Shown here: positions 45,476 through 56,183 of the stretch, piece after piece | Layout: each line of letters starts with the position of its first letter | Position numbering within the stretch: position 1 is the stretch's first letter | DNA from: Hydrogenimonas sp. | Lineage (GTDB): Bacteria; Campylobacterota; Campylobacteria; Campylobacterales; Hydrogenimonadaceae | NCBI GenBank assembly: GCA_003945285.1 | Contig: AP019005.1 | Coordinates: forward strand, 1,440,001-1,504,000 | Direction of reading: 5' to 3' | DNA: 64,000 nucleotides | Position numbers and translations under genes: made by a program | The notes under the pieces: generated by a model | Database searches by the model: none | The model's input: only the letters and a program-made list of their open reading frames with translations | Told to the model about the DNA's origin: nothing

Positions 45476-45513
45476 TGTGCGGCGGGGAGCTGCCGTCCCA
45501 GGCATATTCCCTG

Positions 45514-46002
45514 TCAGGCGTATTGCGCCATCTTCGTACCGAGTTTTCCCATTCTGCCCAAGAGCTTCTCTACGGCATCGCTGCGAAGTTCTGATATGGC
45601 GGCCTCCTCCTCTTCAAGGAGCATCTGCTTCTCCAGCAGCTTCTCCTCTTTGGCGACCAGCTTTTCATAACGCTCTTTGAGTGCGTCATACTCCCTGTCG
45701 AGCCGTCCCAGCTCTTTTACAAGCCTCCTGTAGTCCCTGTCGAGGCTCTTCAGTTTTCTATCTGTGGTGGCACTCAGAAGCTTCTTTTTCACACGGGCGA
45801 TCTTGTTCACCTTCTTGTGAATCTTCTTCTCGACCTTTCTCATAGCGGAAACGACCTCTGTAACCTCCTCCTCTATCTTCGAAACCTTCTCGTGAAGCTT
45901 ATGTATGAGATCGTCTATATCTCCGAGCCGCTCCTCGCTCTCACCCAGAACCTCCATAAGCTCCTCTATGGCTTTTTTCGTCTTTTTGAGCTCTTTTTGC
46001 AT
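45514..46002 (-). CDS. Coiled-coil cytoplasmic protein of unknown function
   Basis: A 162-residue, highly charged protein that is predicted to be one long coiled coil (repeated Lys/Glu/Leu heptads such as KLHEKVSKIEEEVTEVVSAM) with no signal peptide, helix hairpin or catalytic motif. The ATG at 46002 follows AAGGAGAAGAGTT. I do not recognise a family. It stands alone between pstB and katG, transcribed against both. The coiled-coil insert in the PiT protein downstream is similar in composition but not evidently related. Confidence 0.75.
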   Translation of the reverse strand: MQKELKKTKKAIEELMEVLGESEERLGDIDDLIHKLHEKVSKIEEEVTEVVSAMRKVEKKIHKKVNKIARVKKKLLSATTDRKLKSLDRDYRRLVKELGRLDREYDALKERYEKLVAKEEKLLEKQMLLEEEEAAISELRSDAVEKLLGRMGKLGTKMAQYA

Positions 46003-46147
46003 AACTCTTCTCCTTTTTTTCTCTCCATTTTAGCAGAATCCGCAACAGATTAGCGCTACCTGGAGTACAGAAAAGCCTCTTTCATCCATAATCACCTTCC
46101 TTGAGTGGCTCTTTGTGTCTCGAAAAGCGTCTTTAGGTGCAATTATT

Positions 46148-46175
46148 ATAAAATTTTATTCAAACACAGTATAAT
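46148..46175 (+). promoter_or_regulatory. katG promoter with AT palindrome
   Basis: A -10 box TATAAT (46170-46175) lies 78 nt before the katG ATG. The -35 area is overlapped by ATAAAATTTTAT (46148-46159), a perfect 12-bp palindrome that could be an operator for a Fur/PerR-family repressor, which commonly controls catalases. It does not match the PerR consensus closely, so the regulator is a guess. Confidence 0.45.
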
Positions 46176-46226
46176 GAAAAGATCGTAAAGGCCGATACTG
46201 CTACAGACCTTCTTTAAAAGGTCTAA

Positions 46227-48455
<2,229 letters not shown>

Positions 48456-48484
48456 GCGTATAAAGATATAGACGTAAAAAAATT

Positions 48485-48508
48485 GGCGGCTGTTTCGTTA
48501 CAGCCGCC
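48485..48508. terminator. GC hairpin after katG
   Basis: GGCGGCTG and CAGCCGCC pair perfectly around TTTCGTTA, 30 nt after the katG stop. The seven-A run lies before the stem on the plus strand, so the T-tract is on the minus-strand transcript; as a katG terminator the hairpin lacks a T-run but remains the obvious candidate. Confidence 0.6.
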
Positions 48509-48649
48509 TGCCGTCTCCTTACCGACATGCCAAAAGCAAACCCTGTAGTTATCTCCTTCTTTCCACAAGCATCTAATGCACCACTCAAACCTCTACAAAA
48601 ATCTTTTGCGCTACAATCTCGAAAAGAATCGAATATATCCGGAGTGTGA

Positions 48650-49945
48650 ATGGGTGAGATAAATGAATATTGCTGCGGCAGAGAGTATCATGAAGCTACG
48701 AAGCACTCGTGGCTTTCGGTTAGGCGCAGTCCGAACCGGCTGGATTGGGAGAAGCAGCCCTCTTCCATGAAGTTCTACCCCGACTCCCTGCCGCGTACTC
48801 CGCTTCTGAAAGATGTCGCCTCCCACAGGCTCGTCTACAACATTGCGGGGATTACCGCCAAAAAGAGCTATCCGGGTGTCGAGTACTATCTTCGCACCAA
48901 CCCCAGCGCAGGTGCGCTCTACCCCAACGAGCTCTACTTTCAGGCTGTCGGGGTAGAGGGGTTTGAAGACGGCATCTACCACTTCGAGGTAGGCTCCTCC
49001 TCCGCGGTACTGCTGCTTCCCCTGAAAGAGGACGAAGGGCTGGAGCCTCTGCTCAACCTTCCTTCCAAGATGAGGGGCCTGCTCTTTCTGGTAAGCTCCA
49101 TCTACTACCGCTCCTCCTGGAAGTATAAAAAGAGAGCGTTTCGCTACTGCCTGCTAGACGGAGGCCATATTCTCGGCGCCCTGGAGGCGGCTAGCCATAT
49201 ATACGGCCATGCCTACCGCATACTCTACGACATAAAGCTGAAGGAGTTGAACACCTTTTTCGGCTTCGGCAGGGAAGAGTTCTTTCTATCGGCCGCAATC
49301 TGCACCGTTCCCGAAAAGAGAAGTGTCGCTATACCCGAATCGGGACCCGTCAACGCGGATGCGGCGGGAGAGTTCGAACCGGAACCTATCATAGAGCGCA
49401 CATATCTTGAGTGTACGGCTCTGAAGCCGTGCAGGAAGGAGGCGAGATTTCCAAAAATAGATCTTCACAAAGAGAGGCTGCAGGAGGCGATTTTAAATAG
49501 ACGCTCGATAAGGGAGTTTTCGAAAAGGCCAATCCTGAAAGAGCAGTTCGAGATGATAATGAGGTATATAAACCAGCCTATACCCGGCGACTGCGACGAA
49601 CCTGTAGAGATCTTCGCCGTCATAAACCGTGTGGAAGATATGCAAAAGGGGGTCTGGCACGACGGGAAAATCGTAAAGGAGGGAGACTTCAGCGAAAGAG
49701 CCGGATACCTCTGCCTGGAGCAGAGACTCGGAAGCTACAGCGCGGTGACACTCTTCCTGCTCTCAAACGGCTGCAACTACAGGGCTCTCTACCAGAAAGC
49801 CGGAACAATCGGCCACAGGGCCTACCTTGCGTCGGAGTACCTGGGACTCGGATGCAGCGGCATAGGGGCCTACTACGACGACGATGTCAACACTTTTCTA
49901 GAAACGGATGGGATGGTTCTCTACGCTTTGGCGATAGGAGTCTGA
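48650..49945 (+). CDS. SagB/ThcOx-type nitroreductase-fold oxidoreductase
   Basis: A 431-residue protein with two nitroreductase-like halves, the tandem arrangement of SagB/ThcOx-family flavin dehydrogenases. The N-terminal half has RTNPSAGALYPNELYF (about residues 83-98), the family's hallmark FMN-binding block, and DGGHILGALEAASHIYG. The C-terminal half starts at about 280 (RRSIREFSKRPILKEQFE) and ends HRAYLASEYLGLGCSGIGAYYDDD. Known members oxidise azolines in RiPP peptides, but no cyclodehydratase (YcaO) or precursor-peptide gene is near, so this is a stand-alone member with unknown substrate. It starts 194 bp after katG, downstream of the katG hairpin. Confidence 0.85.
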   Translation: MGEINEYCCGREYHEATKHSWLSVRRSPNRLDWEKQPSSMKFYPDSLPRTPLLKDVASHRLVYNIAGITAKKSYPGVEYYLRTNPSAGALYPNELYFQAVGVEGFEDGIYHFEVGSSSAVLLLPLKEDEGLEPLLNLPSKMRGLLFLVSSIYYRSSWKYKKRAFRYCLLDGGHILGALEAASHIYGHAYRILYDIKLKELNTFFGFGREEFFLSAAICTVPEKRSVAIPESGPVNADAAGEFEPEPIIERTYLECTALKPCRKEARFPKIDLHKERLQEAILNRRSIREFSKRPILKEQFEMIMRYINQPIPGDCDEPVEIFAVINRVEDMQKGVWHDGKIVKEGDFSERAGYLCLEQRLGSYSAVTLFLLSNGCNYRALYQKAGTIGHRAYLASEYLGLGCSGIGAYYDDDVNTFLETDGMVLYALAIGV

Positions 49946-50070
49946 TATTTTTCAGGTCACGGCGTAGCGTACCTTTTGTCCGATAGATTAGCGCAAGAAG
50001 CCGCAGGCATCTATAAATTTGGATTTCATGCGGATTTGTGTCTCTGCTCTTTGGCTGGTTTAATCAATCC

Positions 50071-50105
50071 TTTGTTACCATTTCGTAACTGATGTTATGT
50101 AAAAT
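50071..50105 (+). promoter_or_regulatory. PiT-gene promoter: Pho-box-like repeat plus -10 within a repeat element
   Basis: TTTGTTACCATTTCGTAAC (50071-50089) has half-sites GTTAC/GTAAC 11 bp apart. Exactly 11 nt after the CGTAA comes TAAAAT (50100-50105), matching the geometry of the pstS and pstC promoters. The -10 hexamer lies inside the terminal repeat of the type-B element that starts at 50088, so the promoter is a hybrid of old DNA and inserted element. Confidence 0.62.
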
Positions 50106-50239
50106 CTGCACGTCGGGCAAGAGTTTCCCTCCGGGACGAAAAACCGCTGACGCCTTCGGTGTCCAAATGGACAGGTGCGGTTTTTCAGCGATACTTTTCC
50201 GCTCAAATCCCGGGGTGGCAAATTTTGCGTAACATCAGT
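50088..50239. repeat. Intergenic inverted-repeat element, type B, reversed copy
   Basis: A 152-bp element in opposite orientation to the copies at 4931 and 44330. Its ends are ACTGATGTTATGTAAAAT and ATTTTGCGTAACATCAGT; the interior has AAAAACCGCTGACG...TGCGGTTTTTC (a two-way terminator-type hairpin) and the GCTCAAATCCCGGGG block. It lies between the Pho-type box and the PiT gene, so a transcript from that box would cross the hairpin before reaching the gene. Confidence 0.83.
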
Positions 50240-50267
50240 ATATACTACTTTGCACAAGGTATGGAGA

Positions 50268-51851
50268 ATGGAGATCAAAACATTCGAGAAGATGCAGAAA
50301 AAGGCGGTTAAAAAGAGCCGTTCCGACTTTCTGTACCTCGGTATTTCGCTTATATTCATGGCAATAGTCCTCATAGCCACATACAATAAAATCCCGGGTA
50401 ATCCGTTTCTGGCCGTAGCGGCGCTCTTCGGTGCCTACATGGCGATGAACATAGGCGCCAACGATGTCGCCAACAATGTCGGCCCGGCCGTGGGCTCGAA
50501 AGCCCTTACGATGATGGGTGCCATCGTTATCGCAGCCATATTCGAGTCGGCGGGTGCGCTGATAGCGGGCGGAGACGTCACCGGGACGATAAAGAAAGGC
50601 ATCATAGACCCGGCGGCGTTCGCCGACCCGCAGTACTTCGTCTGGGCTATGACCGCGGCGCTTCTGGCGGCGGCTCTGTGGCTCAACCTGGCAACATGGC
50701 TCAGAGCCCCGGTATCCACGACCCACTCCATCGTCGGAGGCGTCATGGGAGGGGGTATCGCGGCGGCGGGAAGCTTCGGTATCGTCGCATGGGGTACGAT
50801 GGGCAAGATAGCCGCTAGCTGGGTTGTATCTCCCATACTTGGCGGAGTCATCGCCGCCGGTTTCCTATACGCCATAAAAAAGAGTATCCTTTTCAAGGAG
50901 AATACAAAAGAGGCGGCTATGAAACTGGTGCCTCTCTATGTCTCGGTGATGGGTTGGGCATTCGTTACATACCTGATTTTGAAGGGTATGAAAAAAGTGG
51001 TCAAACTCGGCTTCCCGACCGCGGCCGGAATTGGCCTGATCGCGGCGGTAGCCATCTTTTTCGCCGTAAAGAAACTGATCTCAAACTATTCACACACCCT
51101 CGACAACGAACGTAAAAGCATAAGCAGCCTCTTCACCATCCCGCTCATCTTCGCGGCTGCGCTTCTGAGCTTCGCACACGGTGCGAACGATGTCGCGAAC
51201 GCAGTAGGACCGCTGGCCGGCATCTACGATGCGTTGGCACACGATGTCGTATCGACCAAGACGGCAATTCCTATGTGGGTGATGGTTATAGGGGCGGTCG
51301 GTATCTCCCTGGGCCTCGCTCTCTACGGCCCGAAACTCATAAAGACGGTTGGTAGCGAGATAACGGAGCTAGACCAGATAAGGGCCTTCTGTATCGCGCT
51401 TGCGGCAGCAATTACCGTAATCATCGCATCTCAGCTCGGACTGCCGGTAAGCTCAACCCATATCGCCCTGGGAGGAGTCTTCGGTGTCGGATTTTTGAGA
51501 GAGTGGCTCGACAGAACACAGAGACTGGAGTACCGCATAAAAGAGGAGAAAGAGAAGCTCAAGGAGTTGGAAAGACGACTGGAAGCGTACAGAAGCGAAC
51601 TTCACAGCCTTGAATCCAAAGAGACCAAATCGCAGCAGGACTACGAACGGATAGTGCACCTCTTCGAGCTGATTTCGGAGCATGAAAAGCTTGTCAAGAA
51701 AGAGAGCAAGGCCCTCAAGTCGGTCTATAAGACAAAATATGTCCAGCGCAACGCGCTAAAAAAGATCATAGCCGCCTGGATCATTACCGTACCCGCGGCA
51801 GCACTGCTTTCGGCAATCATCTTCTATATAATAAAAGGGATTATGGTATAG
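50268..51851 (+). CDS. pit: PiT-family inorganic phosphate transporter with coiled-coil insert
   Basis: About 527 residues from the ATG at 50268 (MEIKTFEKMQKKAVKKSR); the frame is open from 50175, but that part lies in the repeat. Two PHO4 signatures, GANDVANNVGPAVGSKALT and HGANDVANAVGPLAG, mark the inverted-repeat halves of the family, which imports phosphate with H+ or Na+. Ten or more helices are visible. Between the last two there is a charged coiled coil of about 85 residues (RLEYRIKEEKEKLKELERRL...), not part of the basic PiT fold. A Pho-type box upstream suggests phosphate control, unlike the constitutive low-affinity Pit of E. coli. Confidence 0.92.
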   Translation: MEIKTFEKMQKKAVKKSRSDFLYLGISLIFMAIVLIATYNKIPGNPFLAVAALFGAYMAMNIGANDVANNVGPAVGSKALTMMGAIVIAAIFESAGALIAGGDVTGTIKKGIIDPAAFADPQYFVWAMTAALLAAALWLNLATWLRAPVSTTHSIVGGVMGGGIAAAGSFGIVAWGTMGKIAASWVVSPILGGVIAAGFLYAIKKSILFKENTKEAAMKLVPLYVSVMGWAFVTYLILKGMKKVVKLGFPTAAGIGLIAAVAIFFAVKKLISNYSHTLDNERKSISSLFTIPLIFAAALLSFAHGANDVANAVGPLAGIYDALAHDVVSTKTAIPMWVMVIGAVGISLGLALYGPKLIKTVGSEITELDQIRAFCIALAAAITVIIASQLGLPVSSTHIALGGVFGVGFLREWLDRTQRLEYRIKEEKEKLKELERRLEAYRSELHSLESKETKSQQDYERIVHLFELISEHEKLVKKESKALKSVYKTKYVQRNALKKIIAAWIITVPAAALLSAIIFYIIKGIMV

Positions 51852-51867
51852 GGAGCCGCTGGCTCCC
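51851..51867 (+). terminator. Hairpin at the end of the PiT gene
   Basis: GGGAGCC-GCT-GGCTCCC forms a 7-bp stem starting at the last base of the stop codon. An AT-rich but not T-only stretch follows (CATATATTATATAC), so it is a moderate terminator candidate. Confidence 0.55.
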
Positions 51868-51988
51868 GGCCATATATTATATACACTTGATTCCATATAC
51901 CCAGCTTATCCATATTATAAAGTTTCGCCCTTTATAAAAATTTTTTCGTGCCGATATTCTCAATACATCTTATTATGGAAAAGAGATT

Positions 51989-53857
51989 ATGATAAAAAGA
52001 TTGATATCTCTTGCAACTCTTCTTTGCGGTACAACTATAGCATTTTCGTCCGATAGTATGGATGATCTGCTTCGGGCTTTCAAAAACGAGTCGGAGCTCT
52101 CGAAAATAACCAAGAGCGAGTCTGCCGGTTTTCTCGACATATATACGCGGGACGAACTCGAAAAGATGCAGGCCCGCACCCTGATGGATGTCTTGAAGCT
52201 CTTTACGATACCCAACATAACCAGAACATCCAACAACATAAACCAGTTCACGAAACCAACTTTCCCGGTAATGCCCCCTTTCGCAATACGTCTTTATGTA
52301 AACGACCACGACATGACATCTTCATCTTTCGGAAGCGCACTCATGCTCTGGAGCGAAATGCCGGTCGAATATATTGACCATATCGAAGTGTATAAAAGTG
52401 CGTCATCCGTCGAGTTCGGCAACGAACCTGGAAGTGTCATCATAAAACTCTATACAAAAAAGCCGGAGAGGGAAGAGGGAGGCAAAATAAGGCTTCTAGC
52501 CGACCAGAGGGGCAGCAAGGAGGCGGATATATACCATGCACGTACCCTTAAAAACGGTCTCTCCTATTTGGTATATGCAAATGCCGGCGATATAGAACGT
52601 AAGAGTTACGAAAATAGCGGCCACAGCATCGACTCGGACAGCCATGAGCAGAGTTTCTATGCCAACATATCCAAAAACGGGTGGTGTCTGGAAGGGGGCT
52701 CATACAGAAAAGCCAAAGATAGTTTTCTGGGTCTCGGCAGGACATATACTCCAAATTACGGGGAGATAGAGAGCCATCACCGCTATTTGCAGTTGGAAAA
52801 GGTGTTTGAAAACGGGCTCAATATACGTGCGGGATATGACCACCTGGACCACCACGAAAACGAATCGGACGACAGCGGCATACCGGCTGGAGCCGCAGGG
52901 TATGTGACAAACTACGATCTCTGGCTGCACGATAAAATTATCTCTTTTATCGCAGAAAAGAGCTTCACCCATACTAAAGGGAAACTCCTTGTCGGAGGCT
53001 TCTATAAAAACAAGGGGCTGGATGTGGAAGGAGATTTTGACGCCGCAACCACCTCTTTTACCAACACCCTTCATCTCTACTCTCTTTATTTGGAAGAGAG
53101 TTACAACTTCAATCCCACGACTACCTTCATAGCCTCATTCAAAGGGGACTACTACAGGTATGAAAAAGAGATAGAGTCCAAAAAAGAGCATATCATACGG
53201 GTCGGCCTCATAAAAAACATAGGGCCCTTCCAGATCAAGACTTTCTTTACGAAAACCTACTATGCGGTACCTTTTCTCTATCTCTACGGACCCGACAACA
53301 CCCCATACAAGGTGAACCCCGAACTCAAGTTCCCTGAGCCTGCACTCACATCTTTCGGAGTCCGCTACAAGGAGGGGCGTCATACCATAGATGCCAGAAT
53401 GTCCCTGATCACCGTAAAAAACAAGGTCCTTACCAAACCGGACGGTACACTCTTCAACATACCTAAAGGATGGTACCACCAGTACGAACTGAGGTATTCA
53501 TATGAGATTGACGACAGAAACAGGCTGAAGATGGACGCTTACATGGGAGAGAATGCATCCGGGCTGACCATGAGCCCGAAATATGGCGCACATATAGAGC
53601 TTTTCAACAGCTTCGACAAGATAGACCTCTACAACCAGGTCGGCTACAGAAGCAACTTCGACTATTACGGAGTGAATATAGAACCCACATATGACTATAC
53701 AGCTTCGCTTAAATATCATGTGACAAGGGACCTCTCGGTAGGGTTGAGAGGTGAGAATATCTTCGGAACCGGATACAGGCAGAGTTACAGCGGACTACCC
53801 TACTCTATGCCCATATTCGACAGAAAATTCTGGATCAACATGGAGTACCTGTTTTGA
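51989..53857 (+). CDS. TonB-dependent receptor-like outer-membrane protein
   Basis: A 622-residue outer-membrane protein: signal peptide (1-20), an N-terminal segment DDLLRAFKNESELSKITKSES that precedes the plug, a plug domain (YTRDELEKMQARTLMDVLKL to MPVEYIDHIEVYKSASSVEFG, about 50-145), then a 22-strand-type barrel ending FWINMEYLF with terminal Phe. No classical TonB box (ETVTV-like) is seen between the signal and the plug, so its energy coupling is uncertain. The next two genes overlap it, which links the receptor to a c-di-GMP enzyme. The ligand is unknown; there are no siderophore or metal genes nearby. The gene has its own AT-rich upstream region. Confidence 0.88.
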   Translation: MIKRLISLATLLCGTTIAFSSDSMDDLLRAFKNESELSKITKSESAGFLDIYTRDELEKMQARTLMDVLKLFTIPNITRTSNNINQFTKPTFPVMPPFAIRLYVNDHDMTSSSFGSALMLWSEMPVEYIDHIEVYKSASSVEFGNEPGSVIIKLYTKKPEREEGGKIRLLADQRGSKEADIYHARTLKNGLSYLVYANAGDIERKSYENSGHSIDSDSHEQSFYANISKNGWCLEGGSYRKAKDSFLGLGRTYTPNYGEIESHHRYLQLEKVFENGLNIRAGYDHLDHHENESDDSGIPAGAAGYVTNYDLWLHDKIISFIAEKSFTHTKGKLLVGGFYKNKGLDVEGDFDAATTSFTNTLHLYSLYLEESYNFNPTTTFIASFKGDYYRYEKEIESKKEHIIRVGLIKNIGPFQIKTFFTKTYYAVPFLYLYGPDNTPYKVNPELKFPEPALTSFGVRYKEGRHTIDARMSLITVKNKVLTKPDGTLFNIPKGWYHQYELRYSYEIDDRNRLKMDAYMGENASGLTMSPKYGAHIELFNSFDKIDLYNQVGYRSNFDYYGVNIEPTYDYTASLKYHVTRDLSVGLRGENIFGTGYRQSYSGLPYSMPIFDRKFWINMEYLF

Positions 53858-54276
53858 AAAAGTTACTGCTTATTCTTATTTCCGCCCTGATACTCGCGGC
53901 TTCCGGCACGGACAAAGAGATTCATATTTACAGCACCATTCTCAATGCCATATTCCCGAACAAAAAAGTAATTTATGTCTGGCTGGACAATCCTGCAAAG
54001 AGGAAAATTTTCCAAAAGATCAAAGGTGTAAGGGTCGTAAAGAATCACAATAAGGCCGATATTCTAATACTCTATAAATCCTTCGACGTACCTACCGATG
54101 ACAAGATTATCTTCGCTGACGGCTATCTCGTTTTCGAACATTTCAAAAACAGGCTGGTCGGAGGTTTCTACTGGCAGAAAGGACGGCCCAACCTAGTCTT
54201 CATTAAAAAGAATCTCAAAGACCACAACATAAGTCTGCCGGCAAATCTCAAAGATTACATTGAGGACGATATGTGA
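53854..54276 (+). CDS. Small periplasmic protein linking receptor and GGDEF-EAL enzyme
   Basis: A 140-residue protein with a signal peptide (MKKLLLILISALILAASG, cut near residue 18) and a soluble, basic alpha/beta remainder (two VIYVWLDNPAKRKIF / ADILILYKSF repeating strand-helix units). The start is a TTG at 53854 that overlaps the receptor stop (TTGA), so it is translationally coupled; its own end overlaps the GGDEF-EAL gene (GTGA). I do not recognise a family with certainty. By position it recalls YfiR, the periplasmic regulator of a membrane diguanylate cyclase in Pseudomonas, but no sequence motif proves this. Confidence 0.78.
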   Translation: MKKLLLILISALILAASGTDKEIHIYSTILNAIFPNKKVIYVWLDNPAKRKIFQKIKGVRVVKNHNKADILILYKSFDVPTDDKIIFADGYLVFEHFKNRLVGGFYWQKGRPNLVFIKKNLKDHNISLPANLKDYIEDDM

Positions 54277-56183
54277 AGCATATTAGCCGCATCTACTTTT
54301 TTCTCATTTCGACTATAGTACTCTCCGTAGTCTACCTACACTACGGTGTGTCGGAAACACATGAAAAGCTGATCGGCAATCTCGAAAAGATATTCGTTCA
54401 ACAGGCGGGAGATTTCGCAAAAAATATCGAAGATGAGCTGCTCAGGCATACCGGCCCAGACAAGAATCTCTACGATTTCCTGAAAACGGAAAAGGAACTC
54501 AGGAAAGAGCTCGAACACACCCTCTCCGCACTTATCACTCCATCTTTCAAGTATATTTACGTTCTCTACAGGGACAAAAAGGGTAAATACCGCTACCTTC
54601 TTGACGGGAGCAGGGAAGACAAAGGCAGGTTCAACCAAAAGCTGGATGTCGACAAGCAGAAATGGAACAGGTGCTATTCGGAGAGAAAAGATCAGGTTCT
54701 TATGCAGAAAAACCTGGAAGGGCTATGGATCACATACCTTAGGCCTATAGTAAAAAATGATAGCGTAGACGGCGTTATAGCCATAGACTTCTCGACAAAC
54801 CTACCTTCAACAATTGCATCTGCGACTAGACCGCTGGAAAATATCTTTCTCTATATTTTCGTAGCTATCGGTATTCTTCTGCTTATCCTCGTATACCAGA
54901 CGATTCTCAATATAAAAACCAAAAAAGAGAGTATCATAGACCCTCTTACATCTACATACAACAGGAACTTCCTGCGCACTTTCCTTAAGTCGATCAATCC
55001 AGCCAAATACCAGATTATGATGGTCGATATTGACCACTTCAAAAAGATCAACGACACTTTTGGCCACAAGGCCGGCGACCTTGTCCTGCGTGAAGTGGCA
55101 ACGGTGATAAAAAACGAACTAAGAGAGAAAGACAGGGTGATCCGTTTCGGCGGAGAGGAGTTTTTGATATTCCTCTACAAAGAGAAGAGCGAGTGCCTGG
55201 CTGCGAAGAAGATATCGAAACGGCTCAAAGAGAGTATTGAGAAGAGAACTTTCACCTATGAAGATACACCTATACACATCACGGTCTCCATAGGTATAAC
55301 TTCAAATCCGGAGCACTTCAAAAGTGTACCGGATGCGATAAAACGGGCGGATGAGATGCTCTATATCGCCAAACGGGAAGGGCGTAACAGGATAATTTTC
55401 GACAACCCGGACCACGAAGGGCCTACAAGTGAAAAAAAGACCATTTCCGAGGTCAAGGAGGCTCTGGAAGAGGGGAGGATAACCTGCCACTACCAGCCGA
55501 TTGTCGATCTCAAAAGCGGCAAGATCATAAAATACGAAGCACTGGTACGTATGGTGGAGAAAGACGGGAAGATACTTACACCCTATCTGTTTCTAGATTC
55601 TATCGCATACACCAACATATATACGGATCTGACAAAACGGGTACTTACTATCGTACTGGAGCAGATCAAACTGCAAAGGATGCCGATCAGCATCAATCTC
55701 AATATTTCCGACATCCTGGACAATATGGTCTACATGATAATAGCCGAAGAGATCGAGGAAAATCTTGATCTTGCACAGTGGCTTGTGATAGAGCTCCTGG
55801 AAAACGAACCGATACACAACGTAGAGAACTTAAGAGAGAGACTCACCAAACTCAAATCCTACGGTGTGAAGATCGCGATAGACGACTTCGGAAGCGGCTT
55901 CTCCAACTTCTCCATCTTCCAGGAACTGCCGATAGATATTCTGAAAATAGACGGCTCACTCGTCAAAGATCTGGATACCTCGAAAATAGCCTTCACTATA
56001 ACAGAATCGATCACCCTTTTTGCGAAGAAACTGCAGATAGAGTGTGTGGCCGAGTTTATTCACAGTGAAGAGATACTGCAAATAGTAAAAGACCTGGGTA
56101 TAGAAAACGGCCAGGGATTCCACCTAGGCAGGCCGGAAGATCGGATCGCGGCTACTGCACAGGCATCTGAAACTTCTGCGTAA
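54273..56183 (+). CDS. Membrane GGDEF-EAL protein with periplasmic sensor domain
   Basis: A 636-residue c-di-GMP enzyme: helix 1 (about 5-24), a periplasmic Cache-like domain of about 165 residues, helix 2 (about 190-211), GGDEF domain with active GGEEF (about 293) and inhibitory RxxD five residues before it (REKD), then an EAL domain from about 390 with EALVRM, INLNIS, LLENE, DDFGSGFS, LKIDGS, VAEF and GQGFHLG. All metal and substrate residues of both halves look intact, so both synthesis and breakdown of c-di-GMP are possible. The start is GTG at 54273, overlapping the previous gene by 4 nt. Its end overlaps the convergent MoeB-like gene by 32 bp. Confidence 0.92.
   Translation: MKHISRIYFFLISTIVLSVVYLHYGVSETHEKLIGNLEKIFVQQAGDFAKNIEDELLRHTGPDKNLYDFLKTEKELRKELEHTLSALITPSFKYIYVLYRDKKGKYRYLLDGSREDKGRFNQKLDVDKQKWNRCYSERKDQVLMQKNLEGLWITYLRPIVKNDSVDGVIAIDFSTNLPSTIASATRPLENIFLYIFVAIGILLLILVYQTILNIKTKKESIIDPLTSTYNRNFLRTFLKSINPAKYQIMMVDIDHFKKINDTFGHKAGDLVLREVATVIKNELREKDRVIRFGGEEFLIFLYKEKSECLAAKKISKRLKESIEKRTFTYEDTPIHITVSIGITSNPEHFKSVPDAIKRADEMLYIAKREGRNRIIFDNPDHEGPTSEKKTISEVKEALEEGRITCHYQPIVDLKSGKIIKYEALVRMVEKDGKILTPYLFLDSIAYTNIYTDLTKRVLTIVLEQIKLQRMPISINLNISDILDNMVYMIIAEEIEENLDLAQWLVIELLENEPIHNVENLRERLTKLKSYGVKIAIDDFGSGFSNFSIFQELPIDILKIDGSLVKDLDTSKIAFTITESITLFAKKLQIECVAEFIHSEEILQIVKDLGIENGQGFHLGRPEDRIAATAQASETSA

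Noticed and set aside
46148-46159. PerR box at katG
   Set aside because: The 12-bp AT palindrome is real but fits the PerR consensus poorly in this AT-rich stretch; kept only as a low-confidence operator.
49946-50070. Possible small RNA or gene between the SagB-like gene and the PiT promoter
   Set aside because: No paired stem with T-run, no open frame and no -10/-35 pair that I could defend in this 125-bp stretch.
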